A stretch of DNA of 28,029 bases. Source: Triparma columacea. Lineage: Eukaryota > Sar > Bolidophyceae > Parmales > Triparmaceae. This document shows, piece by piece, positions 18,919-28,029 of this stretch. The first letter of the stretch is position 1. The number at the start of each line of letters is the position of its first letter. The stretch covers positions 1-28,029 of the forward strand of contig BRYA01000979.1 in NCBI GenBank assembly GCA_030267965.1, written 5' to 3'. The notes under the pieces were generated by a model that ran no database searches, was not told where the DNA came from, and saw only the letters and a program-made list of their open reading frames with translations. Position numbers and translations under genes: made by a program.

Positions 18919-19464
18919 TTAAAAATCCAAGTCATCTTGAGTGAACTGCTGGTTGTCATGAACTTGTATTCTATCACCCCCCTCATCCTTGAGGCTATGT
19001 CCAACCTTTATTTCCATAGGTCCTTTAAATCTATCGTTCCCCCTCCCATCATTCTTAATAACTCCCCCCTTTATCTCTATTTCCATCGGCTTGTTATTGT
19101 TCATAACCAGACCAGCATTCTTGCTCTTCCTCTTTTTTGTCCCCACCCCCTTCTTCTTCAACTCCTCTTTATACTCTCTCAACTTACCCTCAGCAGTATC
19201 CCCCTCGTCCACATTAACATCATCGACTTCAAACGTCCGTCCATCCCCCCCATCGTCCTCCCCCTCATCCCCACCTGGTTTAATATCAGCAAGGTTCGTC
19301 AACCCGAACCCGTTATCACCTCTCCCTCCACCTCCGGGGGATTCCATCACCCCACCCCCTGAATCAGAATTATCCCCCCCCCCACCGCCGGCGATGGCGT
19401 AACGAGAAGCGGATGATGTCTCATTTGTTACCACAACCTTGGCGGAACTTGAACACAGGCCCAT
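18919..19464 (-). CDS. Acidic disordered protein with N-myristoylation/palmitoylation signature
   Basis: Intronless, 181 aa. Starts MGLCSSSAK: Gly2 with Ser/Thr near position 6 fits N-myristoylation, and Cys4 next to it fits palmitoylation, the classic dual lipid anchor of small signalling proteins. The rest is low-complexity: Gly/Asp/Ser-rich to about residue 90, then a charged, probably helical stretch (GKLREYKEELKKK), a basic patch (TKKRKSKN), and two similar segments PMEIEIKGG and PMEIKVGH separated by about 20 residues, ending QQFTQDDLDF. I do not recognise a family. It lies upstream of the kinase gene on the same strand, with 137 bp between them, and is divergent from the TTL-JmjC gene (159 bp between starts). 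Confidence 0.7.
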   Translation of the reverse strand: MGLCSSSAKVVVTNETSSASRYAIAGGGGGDNSDSGGGVMESPGGGGRGDNGFGLTNLADIKPGGDEGEDDGGDGRTFEVDDVNVDEGDTAEGKLREYKEELKKKGVGTKKRKSKNAGLVMNNNKPMEIEIKGGVIKNDGRGNDRFKGPMEIKVGHSLKDEGGDRIQVHDNQQFTQDDLDF

Positions 19465-19623
19465 GATTCAACCCTCTCAAGGGTCAAAGCGTCAATTACA
19501 AGCAAGGCCGCGCTTTCAAAGACTTGGGAATCAACGAAGATACGGTCGGAACGCAATATTACCAAGGTTTGAGGAAGCAGTTGTTGAAATAAAGACTTTT
19601 ACACCCAAACCTAAATTTTGGAC

Positions 19624-22600
19624 ATGCCCAAGCTGCCCAAACCGTCCTTCTTCCACCACCATTCCCCCGCCCCGTGTATATTCCGTGATTATCTTGCACG
19701 GCCCTCATTTCTACTCTCCTGTTTTGTCGTTTTACTTCTCCTCAGACCAACCTCCCCCTCGGCCTCGGACTCAACAACTGAAAATGATGACATTGTCGTG
19801 TCTTTTATTGTAAACGACCACCCAGTAGACGTAAGCGTAAATCCGTCCTCCGATATTGATCGACTGGCGCTGGATTTCTGCGAGAATAATGCAGTGGTTG
19901 AGGATGCCCATTGCCCTCTCCATGTATACCAGGAGCTCTCTCACAGGCTCTTCTGCACCTCTGTTGCAAACGCCCCCTTTAAGACCTGGCAGTTCGTCCA
20001 CAGTCCGGTGCACTACGATTCCGATGAGTTCGACCTTCTTCGGGACGCGCTTCGGCACTACGGGTATAAGGAGTGCTGGGACAGCCACGTTAAGAACGCG
20101 GATACTAAACTCACTTGGGTTTTAGGACACGTTATGGACACGAAGGACGGGTACACTTTAATTAGGAAGGCGACGACGGGAGAAGGGAGAGAGTTAAATA
20201 GCTTTTTAGGGACGGAGGAGTGGGGGAACAAGGACGTCATGGATAAGAACCTCAGGGTGAGTTTGCGGAAAGGCGAAGGGGGGAAGGGGAGCGGTCCGGC
20301 GCTCGAGCGCTGCTCGTAAAAACTGACTTCTTCGCATTATGCGCAGGATTTCACTGCGAAGTACAAACTCAAGGATCTCACCTTTGTGCCTCGGACCTGG
20401 CATGTATCTGAGATGACCTCCCAAGGGATGGGAGGTTTAATCTCCGATGGCAAACTCCGTGGTACTTTCATACTGAAGGTACCTGACGTTGAGCTGGGGG
20501 GGGGGATACACGTGGTCGATTTAAGCAACTCTACCGATCGAGATAAGGTAGTAAACTGCGGGTTGACTGAGAGTAGCTGGATTGACGGCGACGGGGTTAG
20601 GTGGGGGAAGGAGGAGAAGGAGGGGAGCTGCGTGCTGCAGAGGTATGTAGTCCCCCCGCTGCTTATGAAACCTTACGAGGGGAGCGAGAGGAAAAAGGTG
20701 AGCAAAGGAAGGGGGGCAAAAAAAGGAGCATGTGGTGATAACATCTCATGACTAACACCGAGGGATGGCAGTTCTCGTTCGGTGTTTACATACACGTCCG
20801 TCTCGATCCGTACATAGTGTTAATGCACGACGAACTACTCGTTTTATTCGCCTCGAAACCTTACCAATCAAAGTCGGGGGAAGACCTTGGACATTTAACC
20901 AACGGACTTCTGAACCAGAGGTTGAACCCAGAGTATGATGAGCTCAAACACGTGTGGGATGGGGAGACTTTTCGACGTGTGCTATTTGAGGAGTACGGGG
21001 TGGATTACGAGGAGGTTATTAAACCTCAGGTTCGCGAGATTATCACGACAGTAATGGCGTCCGGTTTGGAGGAAGTACGCCGTAGGACAGCCTCGAGTTT
21101 CAACACAACTTCCGATGCTGCTAACGGTATGCCTAAAGCCTTCGGGTATTTAAGAGTGGATTTTTTGATGGACGATTCGTTCAAGGTTTGGCTACTTGAG
21201 TGTGAGATCGTGCCCAGTACGGGAAGTATTGGGGGGAATGATATGGTGCTGAAGAGGAGGGTTATGCACGATACGCTGGCGCTGCTGGAGGTGAAAAGAG
21301 GGGATGGGGGTGTGGAATATATTGAGGAGTTGATTGCCGCGGCGGGGAGGGCGAACAAAGAGACAATCGACTACGTTGATAATGGGCGAAGCGGCAAGGG
21401 TATGGGTGGGTTTGAGTGTGTTTTCCCATGCGTCGGTGAGGGGAGGGGAGAGAGGGAAGTTTTCAAAGCTTTGAGGTCGGGGATGGAACTAGACAGTGAT
21501 AGACTGGTCAGGGATCACTGGGGGGTGGGGGTGGGGGTGGAGGTGGGGGGAGAGGGGGAAGGAAATATTGGAGAGGATGGGAAGCAGTTTAAGGATGATA
21601 TGGTCTTGGCGGAGTGTAATATATGCAAAGATAGGGGGGGACAGCTGTGCTTGGCCCCAGTTGAAATTGCAAGGAACGGGGAAGTTACGTTCCTTGGGAA
21701 GTGCGTGGGAGAGAGGGAACCTTGCATCAACGAGATGCACGAATTCCTGGACGCAAGTAGGATGACAGAATGCGAAGGGTTGAAAGGGGGAGATAAGATA
21801 AGGACGGGGAAAGCGGTGGCTGACAGCGGGATCGCTTTCATGACTGAGTGGAACGAGGGGTTTGAAAAACTTTGTGGCGACATATTCCCGGAGACCGTGG
21901 TGGACAAAGGGATCAGGGTGGACTATAGGGGTGTAGGTGCGGCGGAGAAGCTCAGGTCGAGTTGCAACATGTTTTTGGGGGAGGGTGGGGGGTATTATAG
22001 GAGGAGGATTGGTGAGATTTCCATGGACGATGCTCTTCAAGGGGGATTAGTGGAGTTTGCTCGAGCTAGCATACCTTGTGTTGTCAGGGGGGGGGGGAGG
22101 GGGAGGGGGAGGGGGAGAGGGAGGGAATGGGGATTTGAAGGATTGAAGATGGCGTACGGAAGGGAGACGGTGAACGCACTCGTTTTCGATCGGGGTGATG
22201 GTGGGGGGGGGGAGAAGGGGGGGGTGATAAATACTGTCACGTGCGCGTTAGTGGGGAGCGGGGTGGTTAGGTTTGTGCGTCGAGCGAGTGGAGGGCGGCG
22301 AGCGAAGCGAGTCGCGGAAGGGGTTGGTGCATTATTGGGATGCGTTAGTGGGGAGCGGGGTGGTTAGGTTTGTGCGTCGAGCGAGTGTCAGCAGCGCTCT
22401 TGTCCTTGCTCGCCTTGTCCTTGCTCGCCGCTTTTCCCCATCTTTCACCAGGGTTCAATCTAACTTATTTCGCTCCTCGCTTTGCTCATCTGTTCGTTCC
22501 TTCCCCGCAGATCGTCAGCGAAGGGGGAGAAAAACGAAACCCGAACAAGCAAGAAATTTACCTCCTTCTGACGTCCAGGGGGCTCGAGGGAGCAGTGGCC

Positions 22601-23122
22601 ATGGATCCGAATCCCAACTCTCCTCTCCTAGAACTTTTGGACGAGGTAGGGTTCGATGACACAGTGCTTGCTGGGGCAGGCCTGAAGGAGGCCTGGAGCA
22701 ACCTCAGGATGGGGGTAGGGTACGACTACCCTGTGCATATAGATTGCTTCGACAATGTCATCGTGCAAAAGAAGGGTAAGAAGACCATAAGCGTTTGGGA
22801 CCCCGAGACTGTCGACGCTTGGAAACCCAGGCTCAACAAGAAGCACTGGCCAGGGACATCCGAAGAGGAGAGGAGGGGACAGTGGGCGGAAACAATCGAG
22901 AGGGGAAGCTGGGGGAGCGTGGAGCTCGGGGAGGGGGATGCGGTATTCGTCCCGGCCATGTACTTCCACAGTGTCACCGTGGAGGAGGGAGGATGGAGCG
23001 TAACGGGGAACAGGTACTACTACGACGGAAGAGGGAGAGACGGATGGCAACAAACGATGGAGGAGAGAAAGGGAGCCATTTTCAAAGGGTACGAGGCAAG
23101 GGAAGGCGTAAAGGTTTGTTGA
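19624..23122 (+). CDS. Signal-anchored fusion of tubulin-tyrosine-ligase-like domain and JmjC/cupin_8 domain
   Basis: Exons 19624-20256, 20347-20697, 20772 to about 22200-22370 (donor unresolved), 22511-23122. The start at 19624 precedes a membrane helix (FLLSCFVVLLLL), so the protein is probably in the secretory pathway as type II or cleaved. TTL landmarks: MDKNLR|DFTAKYKLKDLTFVPRTW; FILKVPDVELGGGIHVVD (ATP-grasp Lys); QRYVVPPLLMKPYEG; then FSFGVYIHVRLDPYIVL, LLVLFASKPY and HLTNGLLNQR; and LRVDFLMDD...WLLECEIVPST, where the usual E-x-N metal site reads E-C-E. A Cys-bearing middle region follows. The JmjC part begins near FARASIPCVVRG and WGFEGLKMAYG and, after intron 3, has VHIDCFDNVIVQKKGKKTIS (His codon 22736, Asp 22742) and GDAVFVPAMYFHSV (His codon 22977): a complete HxD...H iron site. 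TTL enzymes ligate amino acids to proteins; JmjC enzymes hydroxylate. Substrates here are unknown. Confidence 0.8.
22245..22387. repeat. 46-bp direct repeat at the exon 3/intron 3 boundary of the TTL-JmjC gene
   Basis: Bases 22245-22290 and 22342-22387 are identical (GCGTTAGTGG through GCGAGTG), 97 bp apart. The offset is not a multiple of three, so the copies are read in different frames. The spacer contains the palindrome-like text CGAGCGAAGCGAG. Each copy holds a GTGCGT that could act as a donor. Confidence 0.9.
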
Positions 23123-23399
23123 TTTGAGGTGTTAGAGTTGATTTGATTCGATTCAGTCCGTGAAGACGTTCTGTTGGACACACATTGCCCCATAATTGAC
23201 GGATGACGCGGCGGCCGTTTAGGGCCTCTTTAGGGTGCTAATAGGGTTAGGGTTTGTTGTTTGTTGTTATTATTTTGAGATTTTTCATCTTTTTCCAGAA
23301 CTTTTTGGTTTTTGTGCGGTTGGGAATTCTGGAAACGAATCTGTCTTACACAAACAACACACTGAACTGGAAGTGCTGGCCATCCAATACCCGGTATTG
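23123..23399. other. Intergenic region and putative promoter of the kinase gene
   Basis: 277 bp without a supported ORF. Includes TAGGGTTAGGGTTTG at about 23242-23256, two telomere-like units containing a plant-type telo-box in reverse orientation. T-rich from 23250 to 23310. An open frame continues upstream of the kinase ATG without another ATG. Confidence 0.45.
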
Positions 23400-26186
23400 A
23401 TGAGCGTCCCCGTGAAGCCAGTTGCAGGAGCGCAACCCCCACCAATCGACATCAGTGTCCTTCTGAGTGCTAGAGCAGATGGGAGGCGTGAGTCGGGATG
23501 TGGACATGAAGGGTCGGGAAGTGGAGGACATGGAGGGTCGGGAACAGGAGGGTCGGGAACCGGAGGAAGAGGAGGATCTGGAACAGGAGGTTCATGGGGT
23601 GGAGGTTCATGGGGTGGAAGCTCAAGTGGTGGAGGGCCCGGAGGAGGCTCGAGTAGAAATCATACAATGCTTAAGCGTTTCAGCACGAGACAAATGCCCC
23701 ACAGGACTGCGGGGCAGGGTGCAACAGAGGAAAACGCAACAGAGGAAAATGCCCCTCAGTGGAGCGCAAGGGAAGATCAGCCAAGCGTAGGGCGGGGGAG
23801 GTCGAGGAAGTCGATAAGGCAGGAAAACGAACAAAGCAAGTTCCACGAGCTTCTACTTTTCATGGACCCCGAAAATGACATCGCAGACGACCAAAATCGA
23901 ATTCGGAGGACATCAATGGGGCGCATGCGCTTCGGCAGGAATGTGGGCATCATGAAGAAGATCAACGAGAAGATTGCCAAACGAAAGCTTGAACCGGTGT
24001 TCTACAAGGTGAGAATAGACGGAAAATCAGCAAAGACAGTTCGTAACACATACGCCACACCCCCCCTCACTTCATCCCCTCCCCTCCTCCCCCCCAAGTA
24101 CCTTTGGTACAGCATGATACGACGCGCGCAGCTCGTAAGTACAATTGTGACAGGCACGTTGATAATTTCACTTCTCGTTATCTTCACCGTGCCACCTTTG
24201 GTAGCCTCATTCAGCGAGAAGACGGATGAGTGGAAGAGCAGCTGGGTGCGAAGAGGAATCACTCTACTCGTTGTCTTTGTTGTCACCTTCCCCGGTACAT
24301 ATATTGCATTCAAGTACGACATCCCGTCAAAACCAAATCCCAAGATTGGCGTCTATTACGTATCGATCCTATTCCTTGTGCTAGCTGGGAGCGAAATAAA
24401 TCAAAACTACATCATATTCCCAATCCTCCAGTGTCTAACAATCATATCTGCCCCCTTCTTGGCAACAACGCGGAATAAGTTTTTAGTTGGTCAGTTCGTA
24501 GTATCGTTGGGCCTGTGCGCTTATCGCATCGCGTCGGGAAGGTGTGTGAGAATGGATCGCTTCACGGGCGGGGGGGGGTGGAGTGCAGGCAACTTGAAGC
24601 ATCCACTAGCGGTTTGGTCGTCGCTTCGCTCCTTCAAACTCACTCCTTCCCTCTCCTCATCGCAGCTTCCTTGAGTCTTGTTCAGAACGCTTAGAGGCAA
24701 ACTTGATAATGTTGAACTTCTCGGCGGTACAGGAGGGAGGAGATGGTGCGAGTATAACCATCAGCAAGGATTCAGTGCAAACCTTTATCACCACGAACTC
24801 TGACGTCGCCTGCGCTGCCCCTGCTGTGTTCTTCATTGGACGCGTGTTTGTGACATTCATTTTTCTCTCTGTGAATCAACTCAACGATGCCTACCACAAA
24901 CGCACCTTCCTCGGCTTGACTGTAATTCACGAAGAAGCAATGAATGCGATTGTCGAGTTGGGCGACCTCGAGGAGTTCTCGGAAGAACAACAAATGAAGC
25001 TCAATGATGCGCTCGCTCATCACCTGAACTCATCTGGAGAGGTGATTGACTCAAGGCTGACAATGAAGCTAGCGAACGTTCATTTTGGGGAAAAGATTGG
25101 AGAGGGCAGCTTCGGGACCGTATGGAAGGGCGAATGTAATGGCAGGGTCTGTGCAATCAAGACGCTCAGGTGAGAATGGGGGGGATAAAAATTAGATTGC
25201 GTTGCGACAGCGATGCGATGCGTCGCCAAGCAATTACGCAAAACACCCTTCCCCTCCTGACTCACTTCGCTCGTCGCCCTCATCATCGCAGCGGCAATGA
25301 CGCCGACGCTGAAAGTATAAAGCGGTTCGGGGGTGAAATCGATATCCTTGCTCGCCTCAACCATCCCAACATTGTCCCGCTCCTTTTTGCCGTCGTGGAG
25401 CCTCCGAAGCTCTGCCTGGGATTAGAGTTTGGTAGATTCGAAATGACAAAAGCGCTGAAGGATGGGGTTCTCGTTAGCCACGACGACCACAATCTTGGCA
25501 TGAGTTGGCATGACCATGAAAACCCTTTGAATTTGGCGCAGATGTGCGTGGACCTTGCAGCGGGCCTAGTTTACTGCCACGGCTTAGGAATTGCTCATAG
25601 GGACGTCAAGACGGACAACTGTCTTGTTATGGAGGATCGTTGTTGCTTGGCTGACTTTGGAGAAGCAAAAAGGTTGACCGATACTAACACCGTCGTTGGG
25701 ACGCGTAAGTAAACCCCGCTATATTCCATCTCGCGCCATTCTTCCCTAACTCTATCCCTCTCCCCTCCTCTCCCGTCCTCAGCATGGTATGTTGCACCGG
25801 AGGTATTTAGGGGAGACGAATACGGGGTCAAATCTGACGTTTACAGTTTCGGAATCCTTCTAGGTGTTTGCCTTTATCATGGTAGTGTGTCGGATTTCTT
25901 CTGGTGGGATAAGGCGCGGAAGCGGAGTGGCTTCGTTGCGACTCAATACGTTATGAGAGGCTGGAGGCCAAAGTTCAAGAGTGTCTTCGAAGAGAAGCTT
26001 CCCTCCATCACAGCGCTTATCAAAACGTTGTGGGTAGATGACGCGAACGAGAGACCCTCAATGGAAGAGGTGCACACAATTTTAGCTAACTGGACTGGCG
26101 ATGTTGACAAGAGGGCGTCAAAAAAGGAAGAAGGCATTGCGAAAGCCACCGTGGCAACAAAGAAGGGGGAAAAGGAGGAGGAATAA
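23400..26186 (+). CDS. Six-TM membrane protein with C-terminal protein kinase domain (TKL-like)
   Basis: Five exons: 23400-24008, 24099-24541, 24666-25169, 25292-25704, 25783-26186 (introns 90, 124, 122, 78 bp; phases 0, 2, 2, 1). Product 790 aa. The ATG at 23400 (MSVPVKPV) is the first in frame. Residues about 35-85 are Gly/Ser-rich repeats (GGSGTGG, SWGGG); residues 90-200 are basic. Exons 2-3 hold about six hydrophobic helices, e.g. QLVSTIVTGTLIISLLVIF, GITLLVVFVVTFPGTYIAF, YYVSILFLVLAG, IIFPILQCLTIISAPFLA, VGQFVVSLGLCAY and APAVFFIGRVFVTFIFL. A linker leads to the kinase (about 490-765): IGEGSFGTVWKG, CAIKTL (catalytic Lys), HRDVKTDN, LADFGEAK and, across intron 4, VGTPWYVAPEV; then DVYSFGILL and NERPSMEEV. 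All catalytic residues are present, so it should be active, probably a Ser/Thr kinase of TKL type. The ligand or stimulus for the membrane part is unknown. The C-terminal tail is Lys/Glu-rich. Confidence 0.9.
23497..23650 (+). repeat. Glycine-rich low-complexity repeats in the kinase gene
   Basis: Imperfect GGAGGGTCGGGAAC-type units followed by two copies of TCATGGGGTGGA(G/A). They encode GGSGTGG and SWGGG repeats in the N-terminal region. Confidence 0.8.
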
Positions 26187-27051
26187 AGACATATATATTT
26201 AGCTTTTGTCGATGAAGCAAACATCTATTATTACTGCCTAGGTTGCGTCTGAATGTTGTTGGGAAAAAAAAAATACATTGGCTTTGGCTTTTTATGGCGT
26301 TTTAGCGCTATGGTGACCGAAGGTGAATGAGGGGGGGCAAGGTGAATGAGGGAGGGCACCGGTACGGCCCTGGGAGTTTAGTAAATGCAACCAACTTTGG
26401 TTTACTTTGGACCAAATTTTTATTTTGGATAAAAACCAAGATAAGCGAAAATTTAGAGGTGAGGACGTACGAGGAGTGGCTATTGACTATCAATAAGAAC
26501 GTTTAATGCACGAGAAACACAAATTCGGCCGTATATAGAAATGTCTGAAGGAGCTCCCCCGAAACCAGTAAATTCCGAATCGGGATTATTCATCTTCATG
26601 AGAACCCCGACGGGATTTTAGCTACACTCCGGGCTTACATTGTCCTACGTCCAGACTTACTGACGTCTTTTGACGAATATTATCACCCTTTATCCCTCAC
26701 CACCTCCCCCCCTTTCCCCTTCCCGTCCTCAGCCAAAGTAAACCCCAAGAATTAGCCCCTGTAAAAGCTTCGTTGAAGGTAAGAATGTGCATGGAGACCC
26801 TAGCTCGGGTGGTATGAGACGTAAATTGAGGAAGAAACGACCGCAACGTAAATTTTTTAGCTCAGCTCAAATCCCCCTTGGTGCCTCGACCAGGATGGTG
26901 GAATTGGTTGACTGCACTGGAGTCAATCGCCGTATATTAATTAGCGAAAAGTATTGTTGCCCCTCATCATCTCGCCGCGACCGATACCGTTTCAAAAAAC
27001 ATCTCACTTATCCCCAAACTACCCTTCCACCTTTCAGCCTTCCCCTCTCTC
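26187..27051. other. Intergenic region with possible 5' UTR exon of the START gene
   Basis: No gene supported. Two GGTGAATGAGGG(A/G)GGGCA copies lie at about 26321 and 26340. A TGACGTC site is at 26661. A C/T-rich tract ending GTCCTCAG at about 26725-26732 and a later GTAAG at 26779 look like intron ends, so a short noncoding exon of about 46 bp may lie between them, followed by an intron ending CTTTCAG near 27037. The frame at 26787-27068 shows no domain. Confidence 0.4.
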
Positions 27052-28029
27052 ATGAGCATGAAAGTTAGCCCCAAGCAGGAGGACGAGCAAGTCATTGCCG
27101 TAAATGACGATGAGAGGGGCCTCACTGACCAAGAAAGAAATTTTGATGTAGAGAGCGAAGTAAACGAGGAGATTGTTGGTGCTCCTGACGAAATTATTGA
27201 GTTAATCAATGACAATGATATGGAGAATGGACGCATTACTCGCGTCGACGATCCCCACGGCAAGCTTGACGACGCCGAAAATCTAGAGGACGAAAAAGTC
27301 GAAGGGATCCAACTGTCCCCAGTCAGTGTTGGAGACAGCGAACAGACTGATGAGGAGATTGACCAAGCTGCGCTGGAGGCTCTTGCCAATATTATTAGGA
27401 ATGAGCTGCAGGATTATAGCGAAGAGGAGGAGGCGGTTATGAGGGACGGCAAGGAGTTCTATAGGAAGTGCATGACAAGCAAGAAATTCAAGAATTTGAA
27501 GAGTCCAGATCCCAGGGTGAAGATGAAAGCTGTTCACCTCGAGGGTGAAAGCCTTGTGACAGGCATGTGCGAGGCCGTTGTCGATGCGTCACTTGCAGAA
27601 TGTGTGGCATATGAGTTCATTAAGGATTCAAGAGAGAAAAAGGCAAAGAAAAGGTACAAGGCAATCGAAACAAAGAAATTGACTGGCCACTCACAGCTTT
27701 ATTTAAACAGGAGGAGTCTTGGGATACGAGGGCTTTCTGATAGGGAGGGGAGAGGCTTTATTTGCTGGCAAAAGGAGGAAGGAGACAAGGTCTGTTGGAC
27801 TGTGTACAAGGACACCAACTTGCTTGATGAAGATTTCCCATTGAGCTCTCAAACTGTGCTTGCATCAGGAAGAGCTACCTGGATGTTTGAGGCACTCACA
27901 ACCACCGGTGGTGTTCCTCAGACTAGAGTTACATTTGCTTCCAAGGTTAATATCAAGGGCTCTGTGCCAAGTTTTGTTATGAATTACTTGTCAACTGGGT
28001 ATGCAAGCAACATGATTGAATTGCGGAAG
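27052..28029 (+). CDS. START-domain lipid-binding protein, 3' end cut by window
   Basis: Open from ATG 27052 (MSMKVS) to the window edge, 326 aa visible, no stop. Residues 1 to about 125 are acidic and unstructured-looking (EEIVGAPDEIIELIND, DEEIDQAALEALANII). From about residue 130 a START-like domain is recognisable: EFYRKCMTSKKFKNL, SPDPRVKMKAVHLEGES, ECVAYEFIKDS, then GFICWQKEEGDKVCWTVYKD, ATWMFEALTTTGGVPQTRVT and VNIKGSVPSFVMNYL. This family binds a lipid or other hydrophobic ligand; in stramenopiles it is often joined to kinases or other signalling domains, which here would lie beyond 28029. The ATG is chosen as the first in frame after a likely acceptor near 27037; a second Met is two codons on. 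No introns are evident in the visible part. Confidence 0.78.
   Translation, partial: MSMKVSPKQEDEQVIAVNDDERGLTDQERNFDVESEVNEEIVGAPDEIIELINDNDMENGRITRVDDPHGKLDDAENLEDEKVEGIQLSPVSVGDSEQTDEEIDQAALEALANIIRNELQDYSEEEEAVMRDGKEFYRKCMTSKKFKNLKSPDPRVKMKAVHLEGESLVTGMCEAVVDASLAECVAYEFIKDSREKKAKKRYKAIETKKLTGHSQLYLNRRSLGIRGLSDREGRGFICWQKEEGDKVCWTVYKDTNLLDEDFPLSSQTVLASGRATWMFEALTTTGGVPQTRVTFASKVNIKGSVPSFVMNYLSTGYASNMIELRK

Noticed and set aside
19771..22040. Several long minus-strand frames opposite the TTL-JmjC gene
   Set aside because: Shadows of GC-rich plus-strand coding sequence; none carries a recognisable domain, while the plus strand does.
1..28029. A co-ordinated gene cluster or defence-like system
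   Set aside because: Genes are on both strands with separate promoters, spliced, and belong to unrelated pathways; only two sphingolipid genes share a theme.

Overview
The window is nuclear DNA from a photosynthetic eukaryote, most likely an ochrophyte stramenopile. A bolidophyte/parmalean alga (Triparma-like) is my best guess, but that rests on gene-family flavour and not on a taxonomic marker. The evidence: densely packed genes on both strands; short introns (74-228 bp) almost all starting GTGAG and ending in C/T-rich tracts plus AG; a plastid MEP-pathway enzyme (DXS) and a ferredoxin-like protein, both with hydrophobic leaders followed by a Phe-containing junction like the ochrophyte bipartite plastid signal; and families common in such genomes (BspA-type leucine-rich repeats, START-domain proteins, C2H2 finger arrays, multi-TM kinases).

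Layout. 1-240: 3' end of a tandem C2H2 zinc-finger gene whose last finger is broken. 674-2017 (+): acidic 4Fe-4S ferredoxin-like protein. 2082-3017 (-): HAD pyrimidine-nucleotidase-like hydrolase. 3491-3847 (+): a two-exon, 72-residue small subunit of serine palmitoyltransferase. 4093-5443 (-): four-exon protein with a TFIIS-N-like N-terminus and a conserved uncharacterised C-terminus. 5660-6950 (-): gamma-glutamylcyclotransferase-like. 7115-8155 (-): LRR_5 protein. 8736-10900 (-): Na+/Ca2+(K+) exchanger in five exons. 11167-12544 (+): alkaline ceramidase. 12651-14018 (-): JmjC protein with a SET-like tail, facing a 108-residue membrane protein (14061-14387, +). 15184-17662 (+): DXS with an unresolved 5' end. 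17900-18781 (-): membrane-anchored UMP-CMP kinase. 18919-19464 (-): MGLCSSS lipid-anchored-type acidic protein. 19624-23122 (+): signal-anchored fusion of a tubulin-tyrosine-ligase domain and a JmjC/cupin_8 domain. 23400-26186 (+): Gly-rich, six-TM protein kinase. 27052-28029 (+): START-domain protein, cut by the window end.

There is no operon logic. Functional links are limited to two sphingolipid genes (serine palmitoyltransferase small subunit and ceramidase), two likely plastid proteins, and two JmjC fusions. Splice models were built by hand from reading-frame phase, GT/AG sites and family motifs. All spliced CDS lengths given as resolved are multiples of three. Unresolved points are the DXS initiator, the third donor of the TTL-JmjC gene and the second exon start of the ceramidase. 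I saw no tRNA, rRNA, CRISPR array or autonomous transposon.
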